From the IMG/VR virus record IMGVR_UViG_3300042291_000981, positions 1-27,892 of that record: DNA of 27,892 nucleotides; one strand, written 5' to 3'. Below, piece by piece: positions 1 to 8,047 of the stretch. The notes under the pieces are model-generated. The model ran no database searches. It was not told where the DNA came from and worked only from the letters and a program-made list of their open reading frames with translations. Each line of letters starts with the position of its first letter. Position 1 is the stretch's first letter. The position numbers and the translations under genes are program-made. This DNA comes from a virus.

Positions 1-18
1 TTAGTCCAATTGGGCTAA

Positions 19-1494
19 CTACTCCCATTTATCACCAACCCAACCAATGGATGTACTGGTAAGTCTTTTCTTGTATTTATTAAAGTCTATTGGATTTTCA
101 TCCTTGTTTCTTACCATTCCAGAAGACCAAAGAAAATCGACAGTTGGTTCTCCCCACTTATAAGATTCCTCGTAAGAGTCTATGGTTTCTTGAATATACT
201 CAAAAGACAGCCACGGGTAAGGCGGGGAAGCATCAGCCTCATAGCCGACTCGCTTTAGAACCCAAGTAACACCACATTGGTATGTGGCTTTTGTGTCTTC
301 ATTGTAGCACCATTGTGGCTCGGAATCCCAGTAGGAATACTCCTCAGTCTTTAACAGATTTATAGTCATAACTCTGCCATCAAATGCTGGGCAATTTCTA
401 TCAAAATAAGCACTCAACTTCAAGTATTCATCTGGGGTTTCTTGATAGTTTGTACCTTGGTGGTCTGGACCAGTCATGTCTCCGTTAAATGAAACGCCAG
501 TACTAAAGTAAAAATACGGGTCTGGGAATCTTATTCCACCAGACACTCTTGGCTGAGTATCATAACCACTTCTTGTCCCGCCGTAAAACCCGAAACTTTT
601 AAATCCATAAGAAGGAACTAGTTCGTAGTCTTCATCTGTGGCCGTGGGCCACATTTCTATTGAAAATCCGTGTGGATTAAAATATTCATGCTGACCAGTG
701 AATGGAGAGTATGAATAAGTCCAACGGCTTTGACTTTCCGCATATGTTAAGGATGGGTCTTTGGGATTAAGTTCTTTTAAAAACTTTGCACGATGAATAC
801 CAGCCTTCCTGTGTTCACTGCTCGTTCCATTGTTTGTTAATTTAACAAAAACATATGTATTGGAGTCATAAGCATATGATTGAAACTTTGAGTTAAACTC
901 CTTATAGTCTTTGCTTAATATTCCTTCTTCTTCCCAATAACCAATCAACCCTCCATATGGTTCTCGATAAAACCCCTCACTGTCATAATACCCATAAGAC
1001 ACTGGTCTCTCCTCTGGGTCAGTATGAGTGAATGAATTAATTTTTCCATCTATATAGCCCCTTCTCTTTTTTACTGGGAAAAGAAACTCCGAGGGCAGTG
1101 GGCCGTAGTAAACACTCGTAAGATACTTGAAGTCAATCTCCCAAGTTCTTATTCCGTCTTCGTCAACCTCCGTGTTCGGCTCTCCAGTCCCACCAAAGTA
1201 TCTCTTGCTTGCTATATATCCGTACAATCTTTGTCCGTTAAAGAAGTAAACACGCATACCAATTTCGTACTTATTTCCCGCCTTCCAAGGGAGATAAAAT
1301 GAGTAGTCTCTAACCCACTTGTCATCCTCATCTGGTGGCGTTTTGCTTTTTACATAATCAGACTTTGCCCTGTAAACCCAGCCTTGTGAGTTTTCATCTT
1401 TTTGATACCAAACTACTGAGTTTGGACGATAGTAGTTAGCCATCGCCTTTTCTGCCGTCCAAGGGTCGATTTCATCTGCCTTTCTTACTATCAT
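19..1494 (-). CDS. Putative tail/adsorption protein with two CBM5/12-like modules
   Basis: This 491-residue protein is not recognised by name. It starts at ATG and ends in TAG. It is rich in Tyr and Trp throughout, as adsorption and fibre proteins often are. The N-terminal part contains two stretches with the spacing of chitin/carbohydrate-binding (CBM5/12-like) modules. One lies at about residues 22-62, with VVWY, WVYRAKSDYV and then PP and W. The other lies at about residues 69-120, with PWKAGNKYEIGMRV, FNGQ and a closing W. The remaining 370 residues show no motif I can name. It is the last gene of a minus-strand run that follows the tape measure gene, the usual place for tip, receptor-binding or fibre genes, and it is separated from the gene before it by 3 bases. 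There is no signal peptide or membrane segment. A host-surface glycan-binding role is inferred from position and module pattern only. Confidence 0.6.
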   Translation of the reverse strand: MIVRKADEIDPWTAEKAMANYYRPNSVVWYQKDENSQGWVYRAKSDYVKSKTPPDEDDKWVRDYSFYLPWKAGNKYEIGMRVYFFNGQRLYGYIASKRYFGGTGEPNTEVDEDGIRTWEIDFKYLTSVYYGPLPSEFLFPVKKRRGYIDGKINSFTHTDPEERPVSYGYYDSEGFYREPYGGLIGYWEEEGILSKDYKEFNSKFQSYAYDSNTYVFVKLTNNGTSSEHRKAGIHRAKFLKELNPKDPSLTYAESQSRWTYSYSPFTGQHEYFNPHGFSIEMWPTATDEDYELVPSYGFKSFGFYGGTRSGYDTQPRVSGGIRFPDPYFYFSTGVSFNGDMTGPDHQGTNYQETPDEYLKLSAYFDRNCPAFDGRVMTINLLKTEEYSYWDSEPQWCYNEDTKATYQCGVTWVLKRVGYEADASPPYPWLSFEYIQETIDSYEESYKWGEPTVDFLWSSGMVRNKDENPIDFNKYKKRLTSTSIGWVGDKWE

Positions 1495-1497
1495 AAA

Positions 1498-2151
1498 TCA
1501 TACAGTCCACCACTGCCAGTAGAAACGGCTTTGCCCAACCTTTACTCTGGCAACCGAAAGGTTGCCTTGGCTGTGCATCTGAGTAACAAGAACCTCTGCT
1601 GGGTCTTTTGTATTTGTTGCTGGGTTGGTTTTTGCAGGGAAAAAACCAACACTTGCAAGAGGGTATTGAGATGTTTCGCCATTCTCTTGGGTTGGCAGTT
1701 CTGTTACGAATTTAATTTCCGATTGACTCGGGAATGGTTTATTCGCTTCGTACCTGCATTCAATGACAATATAACCGATTGCAGTCACTGAAACCTTTGG
1801 TGTTAACTTATCATTATCAAGTTGGTCTAAGTACTTTCCGTTTATCTTTGGAATAGTCCTGTTTACAGTTCCAATTGCAATAGTAGCAAACCCTTGTTCG
1901 TTTTCATCTACAAAGCCAAATACTCTGAAGTTTTTAAAAGCACCGCCAGCAACATATTGATTTGGTTGTATTACCGTAGAGTTTGAGTATCTTCTTACTT
2001 GATACCCATTACCTGCTACAACAGAGGCCCTGTTGATGCCTTCCATTATCTTGTTAAGAGTATCTATGGAGAACTGGTCTCCGACCTTAAGCATGGGAAG
2101 TCCGTCCCTTGGGACATAACCGCCACCAGAACCAAGATGATTACTTCCCAT
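1498..2151 (-). CDS. Hypothetical distal tail or fibre-associated protein
   Basis: This 217-residue protein is of unknown function. It starts at ATG and its leader is A/T-rich (aataaaa) with no Shine-Dalgarno motif. The N-terminus is Gly-rich (residues 1-12), followed by a short helix-like stretch (FSIDTLNKIMEGINRA, about residues 28-43) and then a mostly beta-patterned body ending in WQWWTV. The helix-then-beta layout resembles small trimeric attachment proteins found next to phage fibres, but no family is recognised. It lies 3 bases before the 491-residue adsorption candidate and 2 bases after the 260-residue gene, so the three genes are very probably cotranscribed and translationally linked. 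No cysteine cluster, catalytic motif or membrane segment is visible. Confidence 0.6.
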   Translation of the reverse strand: MGSNHLGSGGGYVPRDGLPMLKVGDQFSIDTLNKIMEGINRASVVAGNGYQVRRYSNSTVIQPNQYVAGGAFKNFRVFGFVDENEQGFATIAIGTVNRTIPKINGKYLDQLDNDKLTPKVSVTAIGYIVIECRYEANKPFPSQSEIKFVTELPTQENGETSQYPLASVGFFPAKTNPATNTKDPAEVLVTQMHSQGNLSVARVKVGQSRFYWQWWTV

Positions 2152-2153
2152 TT

Positions 2154-2936
2154 TTATTGAGAGCCCCCGCCACCAAGTGAATCGTACATATATTCATTGT
2201 GTTTCTTTCCGAGAACTGACAGGGTGAAGTCAAGTTCAACCTTAAATATTGCTCCGTGTTCAGACACACTTACGCCAGTAAGCAACCAAGACAGATTTCT
2301 GCTAGACGCATTAAGATACTCTGGGCCAAAAGAAGGAGTGTCTGCCTGTTTTCCAAGACCTCCAAACATAAAAGCGGACCAAGTTGCTGTTGACTTGCAA
2401 TAGAACATAACCTTGCAGGTTCCTGTTGGTGCTACAAATTGCTCTATTGCTGGAACCTCTGGATGCTTTGGTCCAAATGAAACGAAGTAACCATTATCAT
2501 CACGCTTAATTTTTTGAACATCATTATTTGCCATCGCCTCCCATTTTGCAAACTTTGGGTGGAATTTTATGCTCTGCTCTGATGCGTTGCCAGAAAGCGT
2601 AAACTCTGGAACCGTCATATTGCCGTTAGCAATTCCAATATATTTTGCAGTAGCATAACCAATCAATGACTTGCCATAAGATGTGGAAACATCCCAGCAA
2701 AGAAGTCTTGGGTCTGCTGGATGGGGAGTTCCCTCTTTTGGAATGTCAGTGTCGTTACCCCTGTTTGCGTGTTCAAATACAAACTTAGCACTCCCTTCAA
2801 GAAGGCCACGACCATTGTCTGTAATTTCCCAATCTGGCTGAAGGCCTCTAAGTGTGGTTGGAAGAGTACCATGTCTAATTGGTGAACTAACTCCGTCTGT
2901 ACGAAGCATACTTGGATTAAATGGAAAGTTTGGCAT
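2154..2936 (-). CDS. Putative distal tail / baseplate-type structural protein
   Basis: This 260-residue protein has an ATG start preceded by an A-rich leader (aataaacaaa). It is the first gene after the tape measure, 8 bases away. In siphophages that place usually holds the distal tail or tail-tip protein (lambda gpM/gpL, SPP1 gp19.1). The composition is soluble and beta-rich, with Trp and Phe spread evenly. The C-terminus is a flexible GGGGSQ tail. No catalytic motif, membrane segment or named domain is visible, so the tail-tip role rests on gene order alone. A minor tail protein is equally possible. Confidence 0.6.
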   Translation of the reverse strand: MPNFPFNPSMLRTDGVSSPIRHGTLPTTLRGLQPDWEITDNGRGLLEGSAKFVFEHANRGNDTDIPKEGTPHPADPRLLCWDVSTSYGKSLIGYATAKYIGIANGNMTVPEFTLSGNASEQSIKFHPKFAKWEAMANNDVQKIKRDDNGYFVSFGPKHPEVPAIEQFVAPTGTCKVMFYCKSTATWSAFMFGGLGKQADTPSFGPEYLNASSRNLSWLLTGVSVSEHGAIFKVELDFTLSVLGKKHNEYMYDSLGGGGSQ

Positions 2937-2944
2937 TTTGTTTA

Positions 2945-5098
2945 TTATTTACCAGCCCTTAATGCACCCTTCATCATCATCGGAACATTTCCGTAGTCAC
3001 CATCGCTGACTCCATACTGAGAACGCATAAGGTCAAGTTGTTGTTTTAATATATCTAACTGGCTCTTAGCCACAGTCAACTGATTTTCTCTGATATCGAT
3101 ACCGCCACCCATACCCTTTTTGGCGGCATCAGAAGCACCGTACTGGAACTGCATAAGGCTGAGTTTGTCTAGTTCGTCTTGTGCCTTGAGAGCGGAGGCA
3201 TCAACATCTTTTCTGGCGGCATCCTTTTGTGCCTGCGTCTTCATTGGGTCAGCCATTACACGGGCTAATTGCTCTTGGTCACGAACCATTTTCTCAACAG
3301 CATTGGACACCATTACGCTCTGCTTGTCCATGCCCGTCATGCCCTGTCTAGCCATGAAGGTTTGTTCACGCTTCTCCATAGATGCAATCAGACCTTCTTT
3401 TCTGTCACGCTCTGCTTCTGCAATTTGAACCGCCTTCTGGTGCAAGAATGTTTTGTGAGCCTTTTCCTTTTCCATAAGTGATATTTGACCATCAAGTATT
3501 TTCTTTGTATACTCAAGTTTTTTCTCTGGACTGTAATTTCCATCTTTTTCCATTTGTGCTATTTCTCTTAGAAGTTGAAGCGTATGTTCTTTTGCCTTTG
3601 CAAGAGCAACTTCTGTTTCAATTTCTGCTTGTGCCGCCCGTGCCACTTGACCGTATTCAAATACATACTTTTGCATACTTGCGGTTAAGTCTTGTTGGTT
3701 CTTCACCTCTTCAGCAGTTCTCGGCTTTGTTCCTTCACCGTCAACCCCAGCCGCCTTTCCTCCAGATGTTCTGAACTGTGCTTGTGTATCACTTAGTTCT
3801 CCACGGAGACCACGACTGTCACCTGTGAGATATGACCCCAAAGTTCCACCGTTAAGAAGTTCGTCATTGTCTTCTTGTTGCTTTAATAGACTTGCCTTTT
3901 CTGCGGCGTGTCTTGCTTGCTCCTCTGGAGACATTTTGGCAATCTCTCCAAGCCTTGCACTTAATCTTTTTCCATTGGCCTCCGCCGCCGCAATCTTTGT
4001 TTTTAAATTATCCATTTCAGTCCCAAGTCTTCTAAGATGCTCCCCTTCTTCTTGTATTCCAACAGATTCCATGAAGGCATTTCCTTGGGTTGTTAATGCT
4101 CTAAGGGGAGCCTGCATTCTTTGTAATCCCTCTCCAGCCTTTTTCAAGTCAGCATCCATTTGGGTTCCCGCAGTCTTTTGCAAGTTTAGTCCTGCGTTTA
4201 TTTCCGAATTACCACCATTAACCAAATCCGTTCCGATTGATTCCAGTCCAATGAACTTCAATGCCTTGCCTCCAAGCCTTGCAAGGAGTCCAACAGTTTC
4301 ACGAACAATTCCAAGTGCGTGTTGAAGGGCATTAATCATCCCATCCTTAACTAATCCAACAACCGTCTTAAATCCTTGAACTAGCAAAGTAACGCCAGTC
4401 AGAAGAAATGTCATCGCAATAGCAAGTGGAGTAAACGGGTCCTTGACTTCTTGTGCAAGTAGTTCCTTGTTTTTCTCATTAAGAGCAAGGGATGTTGTTA
4501 TGAATTCGTTATACTTGTGTGCAGAATTTGCCATTTCATCCTGTTGCTCTTTACTCATCTCAAGTATTGGCAACATATTCTGCCAATTAGCACCATACAT
4601 TGTTTGAAGAAAATAATTTCTACGCTCCTCTTCTCCGATAGCCATAACTTTTGTCTTCATTATGTCCATCGCATAAGCAGTATCACCAGCGGCCCTTGTG
4701 ATTTGCTCTTGGTTTAATCCAAGTTCGTGAAGGGCTTGAGATTGTGGACCCCCAGGTTTGAGCAATGCTCTACTGAAATTCATTTCAAGAAATCTGAAAT
4801 TTCTTGCTACTTGTCCAAGTGATTGCCCAGCAACCTGTGCCATCATCTGAAACTCTCCCATTCTTTTTATTGGTATATCATACTTTGTTGATATTGCTAT
4901 AAGTTCTCTAGATTCACTTATGAGTTTCTTGGTAGCCTCCACCGTATAATCAAGCATCTTCTCCCATATATTCCACTTTTGAATATTTGCACCCATCTTG
5001 CCGACCATCTTGTCGTAAAGGTCATCATAGTGTTGACCAAGTTTTTGCAAATTAGCCCTTGCATTCGCTATGTTTATTATGAAATTCCAAACAGACAT
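2945..5098 (-). CDS. Tail tape measure protein
   Basis: At 717 residues this is the largest protein of the tail block. The tape measure sets tail length and is ejected with the DNA. Visible features fit that role. The first 200 residues are helical. A strongly hydrophobic segment follows at about residues 225-245 (FTPLAIAMTFLLTGVTLLVQ) and continues into amphipathic helix up to about residue 290. The remainder is long, charged coiled-coil-like helix rich in Lys, Glu, Gln and Ala, with few aromatics. It sits between the chaperone-position gene and the distal tail genes, as lambda H does. By the usual rule of about 1.5 angstrom per residue, a tail of roughly 100 nm would be expected. The start is ATG, one base after the previous gene ends, behind an A-rich leader. 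Confidence 0.85.
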   Translation of the reverse strand: MSVWNFIINIANARANLQKLGQHYDDLYDKMVGKMGANIQKWNIWEKMLDYTVEATKKLISESRELIAISTKYDIPIKRMGEFQMMAQVAGQSLGQVARNFRFLEMNFSRALLKPGGPQSQALHELGLNQEQITRAAGDTAYAMDIMKTKVMAIGEEERRNYFLQTMYGANWQNMLPILEMSKEQQDEMANSAHKYNEFITTSLALNEKNKELLAQEVKDPFTPLAIAMTFLLTGVTLLVQGFKTVVGLVKDGMINALQHALGIVRETVGLLARLGGKALKFIGLESIGTDLVNGGNSEINAGLNLQKTAGTQMDADLKKAGEGLQRMQAPLRALTTQGNAFMESVGIQEEGEHLRRLGTEMDNLKTKIAAAEANGKRLSARLGEIAKMSPEEQARHAAEKASLLKQQEDNDELLNGGTLGSYLTGDSRGLRGELSDTQAQFRTSGGKAAGVDGEGTKPRTAEEVKNQQDLTASMQKYVFEYGQVARAAQAEIETEVALAKAKEHTLQLLREIAQMEKDGNYSPEKKLEYTKKILDGQISLMEKEKAHKTFLHQKAVQIAEAERDRKEGLIASMEKREQTFMARQGMTGMDKQSVMVSNAVEKMVRDQEQLARVMADPMKTQAQKDAARKDVDASALKAQDELDKLSLMQFQYGASDAAKKGMGGGIDIRENQLTVAKSQLDILKQQLDLMRSQYGVSDGDYGNVPMMMKGALRAGK

Positions 5099-5099
5099 T

Positions 5100-5726
5100 T
5101 TATTTTTTATTCTTTCTATTCACTGCATCAACTGCGGCTTGCATTGATTTTTCATACTTCTCAAGACCGCTCAAGTCTTCGCTTTCAGATTCTTCTTGCT
5201 CTGTTGTTATGACACTAAGTTCAGCACCTTCTTGTGCTGAATAAGCAGTAGTATACCATACTGCTTTGGAAAATGGCATATTCCAAGCGTCTTGCTCAGA
5301 GAATCCAAACTTAGACATAAGAACGACGGCCATAGAAAGTGTTTCTGGGATGTTTGTTGGCTTTGACTTTTCACTTTCTCCATTCTTTTTAGACCAAATC
5401 TTTGGAACACTCATGGATTCAGAGAGGTATCTTCCGAACTCAGTAAGTGCAACTGCCTTGTTTTCCTGTATTGAATCAATCTTCAAATACCTCCAACGCT
5501 CAAGAAGCGTTGGAGACTTTAGTGAATCAATCCAGTTTTTGGTAGAACAAACTCTTAGTGCGATGAATATGTCCTTGCCAGTTACGCCCTTTGCATTTGG
5601 GTCCAAAAATGGAGACTTTATAATCTGTAAAGTCAAGAAGTGCCTTGGACAAAAATAGTCCAACTCTATGCCCCCGATTACAAACTTCGGGGGGGATAGA
5701 AATGCGTGTAAGAATCGCTTATCCAC
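5100..5726 (-). CDS. Putative tail assembly chaperone (positional)
   Basis: This 208-residue soluble protein lies between the tail-tube-like gene and the tape measure, the slot held by the tail assembly chaperones (lambda G/GT). It begins at GTG. An in-frame TGA lies 9 bases before that GTG and no in-frame ATG occurs until far downstream, so the start is well fixed. The first base of the GTG lies inside a perfect 7-bp hairpin (5726-5743), so initiation may be structure-controlled. The sequence is alpha-helical with a region of about 100 residues typical of such chaperones (KSPTLLERWRYLKID, about residue 71). The C-terminus is acidic and then basic (EESESEDLSGLEK to NRKNKK). No second chaperone frame or obvious slippery site was found. 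Confidence in the reading frame is high; confidence in the function is modest. Confidence 0.65.
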   Translation of the reverse strand: MDKRFLHAFLSPPKFVIGGIELDYFCPRHFLTLQIIKSPFLDPNAKGVTGKDIFIALRVCSTKNWIDSLKSPTLLERWRYLKIDSIQENKAVALTEFGRYLSESMSVPKIWSKKNGESEKSKPTNIPETLSMAVVLMSKFGFSEQDAWNMPFSKAVWYTTAYSAQEGAELSVITTEQEESESEDLSGLEKYEKSMQAAVDAVNRKNKK

Positions 5727-5743
5727 GGCTTGGCATCAAGCCG
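5726..5743 (-). promoter_or_regulatory. Hairpin overlapping the GTG start of the 208-residue gene
   Basis: A perfect inverted repeat (CGGCTTG, loop of 4, CAAGCCG) whose last stem base on the minus strand is the first base of the GTG start codon. It lies between the tail-tube-like stop codon (5752) and that start. In mRNA it would hide the start and could set a low chaperone output relative to the tail tube. There is no T-tract, so it is not a normal terminator. Confidence 0.45.
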
Positions 5744-5751
5744 CTGAGGGC

Positions 5752-6168
5752 TTAAGAGAGGGGTTTGATAGCGGCAATACCTTCGTAACAAGCCGCTTTG
5801 ATATCAACCTTTGTGAACTCTTTCGAGCCAGCAGAAAGGCTTACCTCAGTGATAAGGGCAGTCTCTCCGTTGATTTGGAGTGTAGCACCAGCCTTAACAA
5901 GCGTTACTGCGGATGTTTTAACTCTTCCACTTACAGAAATTTCAGCACGACCATCGGACATACGGATTCCAGTAACGATTCCGTTCTGGTCAACAATTTC
6001 TTCCATATTGGCGTGTTTGACGCTTCTTGAGTAAGAGTCTACAAGGACACCAGCAACGGTTATGCCGTCAACACCATACTTAAGGACTGTACCATACTCC
6101 TTGGCTCCAGTGAGGGTGTCCTCAAGGCCATCAAACTGAGGAGGGTTATTTGAAAAATCTTCTGCCAT
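5752..6168 (-). CDS. Tail tube-like protein
   Basis: This 138-residue protein has a beta-strand-rich pattern (alternating Val, Ile and Gly, few helices) and no membrane segment or catalytic motif. The size and fold pattern fit a small major tail (tube) protein. It comes after the tail-terminator-like gene and the 40-residue membrane protein, and before the chaperone-position gene and tape measure, matching the lambda order U, V, G/T, H. The conserved-looking core is SYSRSVKHANMEEIVDQNG (about residues 46-64) followed by GRAEISVSGRVK. The start is ATG. The assignment is by size, secondary-structure impression and synteny; an alternative is a spike-like or tail-completion protein. Confidence 0.55.
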   Translation of the reverse strand: MAEDFSNNPPQFDGLEDTLTGAKEYGTVLKYGVDGITVAGVLVDSYSRSVKHANMEEIVDQNGIVTGIRMSDGRAEISVSGRVKTSAVTLVKAGATLQINGETALITEVSLSAGSKEFTKVDIKAACYEGIAAIKPLS

Positions 6169-6177
6169 AGTCGTCTA

Positions 6178-6300
6178 TTATTTCTTAAAAGAGTTGATGA
6201 TATCCTTGGCCTTTTCGACCTTGGATGAATTGGCATTCTTGAGGCCAACGAAGAATCCGCCAGCGAAGCCAACGGCGAGAGCAAGAAAAGCGAGAAGCAT
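6178..6300 (-). CDS. Small single-pass membrane protein, 40 residues
   Basis: A short ORF that starts at ATG and ends in TAA. It encodes a hydrophobic N-terminal segment with glycine-zipper spacing (VGFAGGFFVG, residues 9-18) and then a basic, helical tail (KVEKAKDIINSFKK). The start is 15 bases downstream of a GTTGACA element, and the stop lies 9 bases before the tail-tube-like ATG, so the spacing is that of a genuine gene in the run. A membrane protein inside a tail gene block is unusual. A holin/pinholin-like or superinfection-exclusion role is possible, but nothing beyond topology supports either. Confidence 0.6.
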   Translation of the reverse strand: MLLAFLALAVGFAGGFFVGLKNANSSKVEKAKDIINSFKK

Positions 6301-6315
6301 ATAAACTTTGGGCTA

Positions 6316-6322
6316 TGTCAAC
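6316..6322 (-). promoter_or_regulatory. GTTGACA element, 15 nt before the 40-residue gene
   Basis: GTTGACA on the minus strand, in the gap between the 144-residue gene (stop at 6343) and the ATG at 6300. The distance to the ATG is too short for a normal -35 site with its -10 box upstream of the gene. Confidence 0.4.
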
Positions 6323-6342
6323 TTAAGGGTTAGCAGTCCGAG

Positions 6343-6777
6343 TTACTGGCTAACGCTTGGGTTTGGGTTGTAGTTGTAATGGACCTCAAATGTAAGGTGA
6401 GTGGCGAATCTACGCTCTTCTCTCATGTCCTTAACACTTTGATAATAAACATCATATAAATGAAGAAACTTTACATTAGTCTTTCTTCTTTCAATCTTAT
6501 TCATTAGCGTTTGACGAACCTTGTCGCCAACATTCATATGCTCTTCTGGGGACTCTTCGTCAGAACTTGACATAATGATTACATCCAAGTCGCTTCTAAA
6601 GTTGTCCTGTGCTTCTGGATGGTCAATAAGTGGCTGGCTTTCGCCAGCCACTACAATGATGCAAGGCAATTTACGCTCCTCGTAAGTATTGGATTCAACT
6701 ACTGCATAGTTTGAATCTTTAAACGCAATTTTGAGTTTTTGAATAAAGTTATACTCTAATGCTCTTCTTTCGCTCAT
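6343..6777 (-). CDS. Tail terminator / gpU-like minor tail protein
   Basis: This 144-residue protein starts at ATG and directly follows the gp10/gpZ-like gene. It has the layout of tail-terminator and tail-completion proteins: an N-terminal helix (EYNFIQKLKIAF), a strand (LPCIIVVAGES, about residues 33-43), a central helix (EEHMNVGDKVRQTLMNKI) and a final strand containing HLTFEVHYNYNP. The second half, with a strand ending in a charged turn, resembles the gpU/DUF3168-like group, but no diagnostic motif can be checked by eye. Its place between the gp10-like gene and the tail tube supports the call. Confidence 0.5.
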   Translation of the reverse strand: MSERRALEYNFIQKLKIAFKDSNYAVVESNTYEERKLPCIIVVAGESQPLIDHPEAQDNFRSDLDVIIMSSSDEESPEEHMNVGDKVRQTLMNKIERRKTNVKFLHLYDVYYQSVKDMREERRFATHLTFEVHYNYNPNPSVSQ

Positions 6778-6780
6778 ATA

Positions 6781-7716
6781 TTATGGTAGTGATTCGTAGT
6801 ATTTAATCATTTTTTGAAACATAATTTGAACTTCTTGGTCCATTTTTAAGTTTCTGTTTTTCCATATAGTCTGTTGTATGGATGAATTAAAAATTCCGTT
6901 TAAGTTGTAATATGCATTGCGAATTGTCATCGTGTATCCAGCATCTCCATCTTTCTTTATATTGGCACTGCCAGAGCCAAGACCCTTCCCGTAAGGCCAA
7001 GTTACGGCCCTTACCCCAGAAGGAAGTTTGTTTCCAAGACCACGAGCCGCCGCCAGCCACCCGTTTATCACTATGCTAGCATAATTATATAAACTTTTCT
7101 CATTTGCTATCTTTAGTATTGACGCTTTATCTTTTACATAATAAGGTCCACGCTTTGGACCAGACACTTTCTTGTACTGGGATTTCCAGTTTATAAATGT
7201 TCCAAGTTCTGCTTGATTTACAACAAAATTTGGTTCTGGAATTTTTGTTGGGACACTAAACCCCTTTTTCATCAAAAAGTCTCTTAAGAGGTCAAACTTA
7301 CCAACATTAAATAAGTTTTGAGCAGTACTAGATGTAAACTTAAAATTAGTACTTTTTATAACATAGTCTGCAACGCTTGAGTAAGGGGTCATTAGCCAGA
7401 AAATAGCACTCCTCGATTCCCAAGGCTTAAACGCTACATCGGCAAGGCCCTTATTCTCCTGTGCATATGTTGCGAGAGCGTTGTTTGCAGTAAGGGATGT
7501 ATTGGCCCTTGTTGGAAGAGAGTATCTAGCCATTTCGTGACACAAGGCTGAACCATTTTCCTCAAGTACTTTTTTTGAATTTTTATCAAATTCCTTTTTT
7601 AACTTTTCCCACTTTTGCTCATAATTTTGCGTTCCTCTTATGCTGAACTGCATACCGCCCTTGCTCGTGCCCCAAACTGTCCCGAACTGGGTCGGGGCCA
7701 TTATTAGTTTAGCCAT
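6781..7716 (-). CDS. HK97 gp10 / lambda gpZ-like neck or tail-attachment protein
   Basis: This is a protein of about 311 residues. I chose the ATG at 7716 over a TTG 18 bases upstream, because the ATG lies one base after the stop of the preceding gene and needs no overlap. The protein is basic (isoelectric impression) with an N-terminal Gly-rich strand, then a long helix (YEQKWEKLKKEFDKNSKKVLEENG) of the kind that opens HK97 gp10-like tail-completion proteins. The size is larger than gp10 and nearer lambda gpZ (about 190) plus an extension. Position between the head-completion and tail-terminator genes gives the neck role. There are no membrane or catalytic motifs. Confidence 0.5.
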   Translation of the reverse strand: MAKLIMAPTQFGTVWGTSKGGMQFSIRGTQNYEQKWEKLKKEFDKNSKKVLEENGSALCHEMARYSLPTRANTSLTANNALATYAQENKGLADVAFKPWESRSAIFWLMTPYSSVADYVIKSTNFKFTSSTAQNLFNVGKFDLLRDFLMKKGFSVPTKIPEPNFVVNQAELGTFINWKSQYKKVSGPKRGPYYVKDKASILKIANEKSLYNYASIVINGWLAAARGLGNKLPSGVRAVTWPYGKGLGSGSANIKKDGDAGYTMTIRNAYYNLNGIFNSSIQQTIWKNRNLKMDQEVQIMFQKMIKYYESLP

Positions 7717-7717
7717 A

Positions 7718-8038
7718 TTATTGGTTGTATACAACTACATAAGCATCAAACCAAGGGCTTGGTGGCCTGTAAGTTATTTTATCAATAGCGTATGTTTTAC
7801 CATATATTTCCAATCTTTCGCCGAACTCTGGAAGACTCTTTTCAAGCCTTCCACCATGTTCAATATAGAATCTCACTCTATATCCCGCTTGATAAGTGAA
7901 ACCGCCAACATCAAATGTTTCCTGCACCACATTGCTATCGACAAGCACGATATGCTTCTCTTTTCTAAATGTGATTTCCCTTCCAAAGTCCGTAAGGAAC
8001 TCGGTAGCATCAGACCTCATTTCATCCCAGAGTGACAT
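7718..8038 (-). CDS. Head-tail joining / head completion-like protein (gpFII-like position)
   Basis: A compact 106-residue protein with an ATG start. The beta-rich pattern (REITFRKEKHIVLVDSN, GYRVRFYIEHG, RLEIYGKTYAIDKI) matches small ring-forming head completion proteins such as lambda gpFII and the head-tail adaptors of other siphophages. The segment LPEFGERLEIYGKTYAIDKITYRPP is typical of the late part of these proteins, where the element to be measured is a G-x-x-Y-x-I strand. It is the first gene after the capsid-surface block and lies 9 bases from it. No Shine-Dalgarno sequence is present, only taaaaaact before the ATG. Confidence 0.55.
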   Translation of the reverse strand: MSLWDEMRSDATEFLTDFGREITFRKEKHIVLVDSNVVQETFDVGGFTYQAGYRVRFYIEHGGRLEKSLPEFGERLEIYGKTYAIDKITYRPPSPWFDAYVVVYNQ

Positions 8039-8047
8039 AGTTTTTTA

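Noticed and set aside
1-18. Imperfect palindrome TTAGTCCAATTGGGCTAA after the last gene
   Set aside because: Short, with mismatches, and cut by the window edge; it could be the start of a terminator or chance.
5098-5130. Programmed frameshift joining the chaperone-position gene to a second product, as lambda G/GT
   Set aside because: The A-rich end could slip, but the tape measure starts at once and no other frame of useful length follows.
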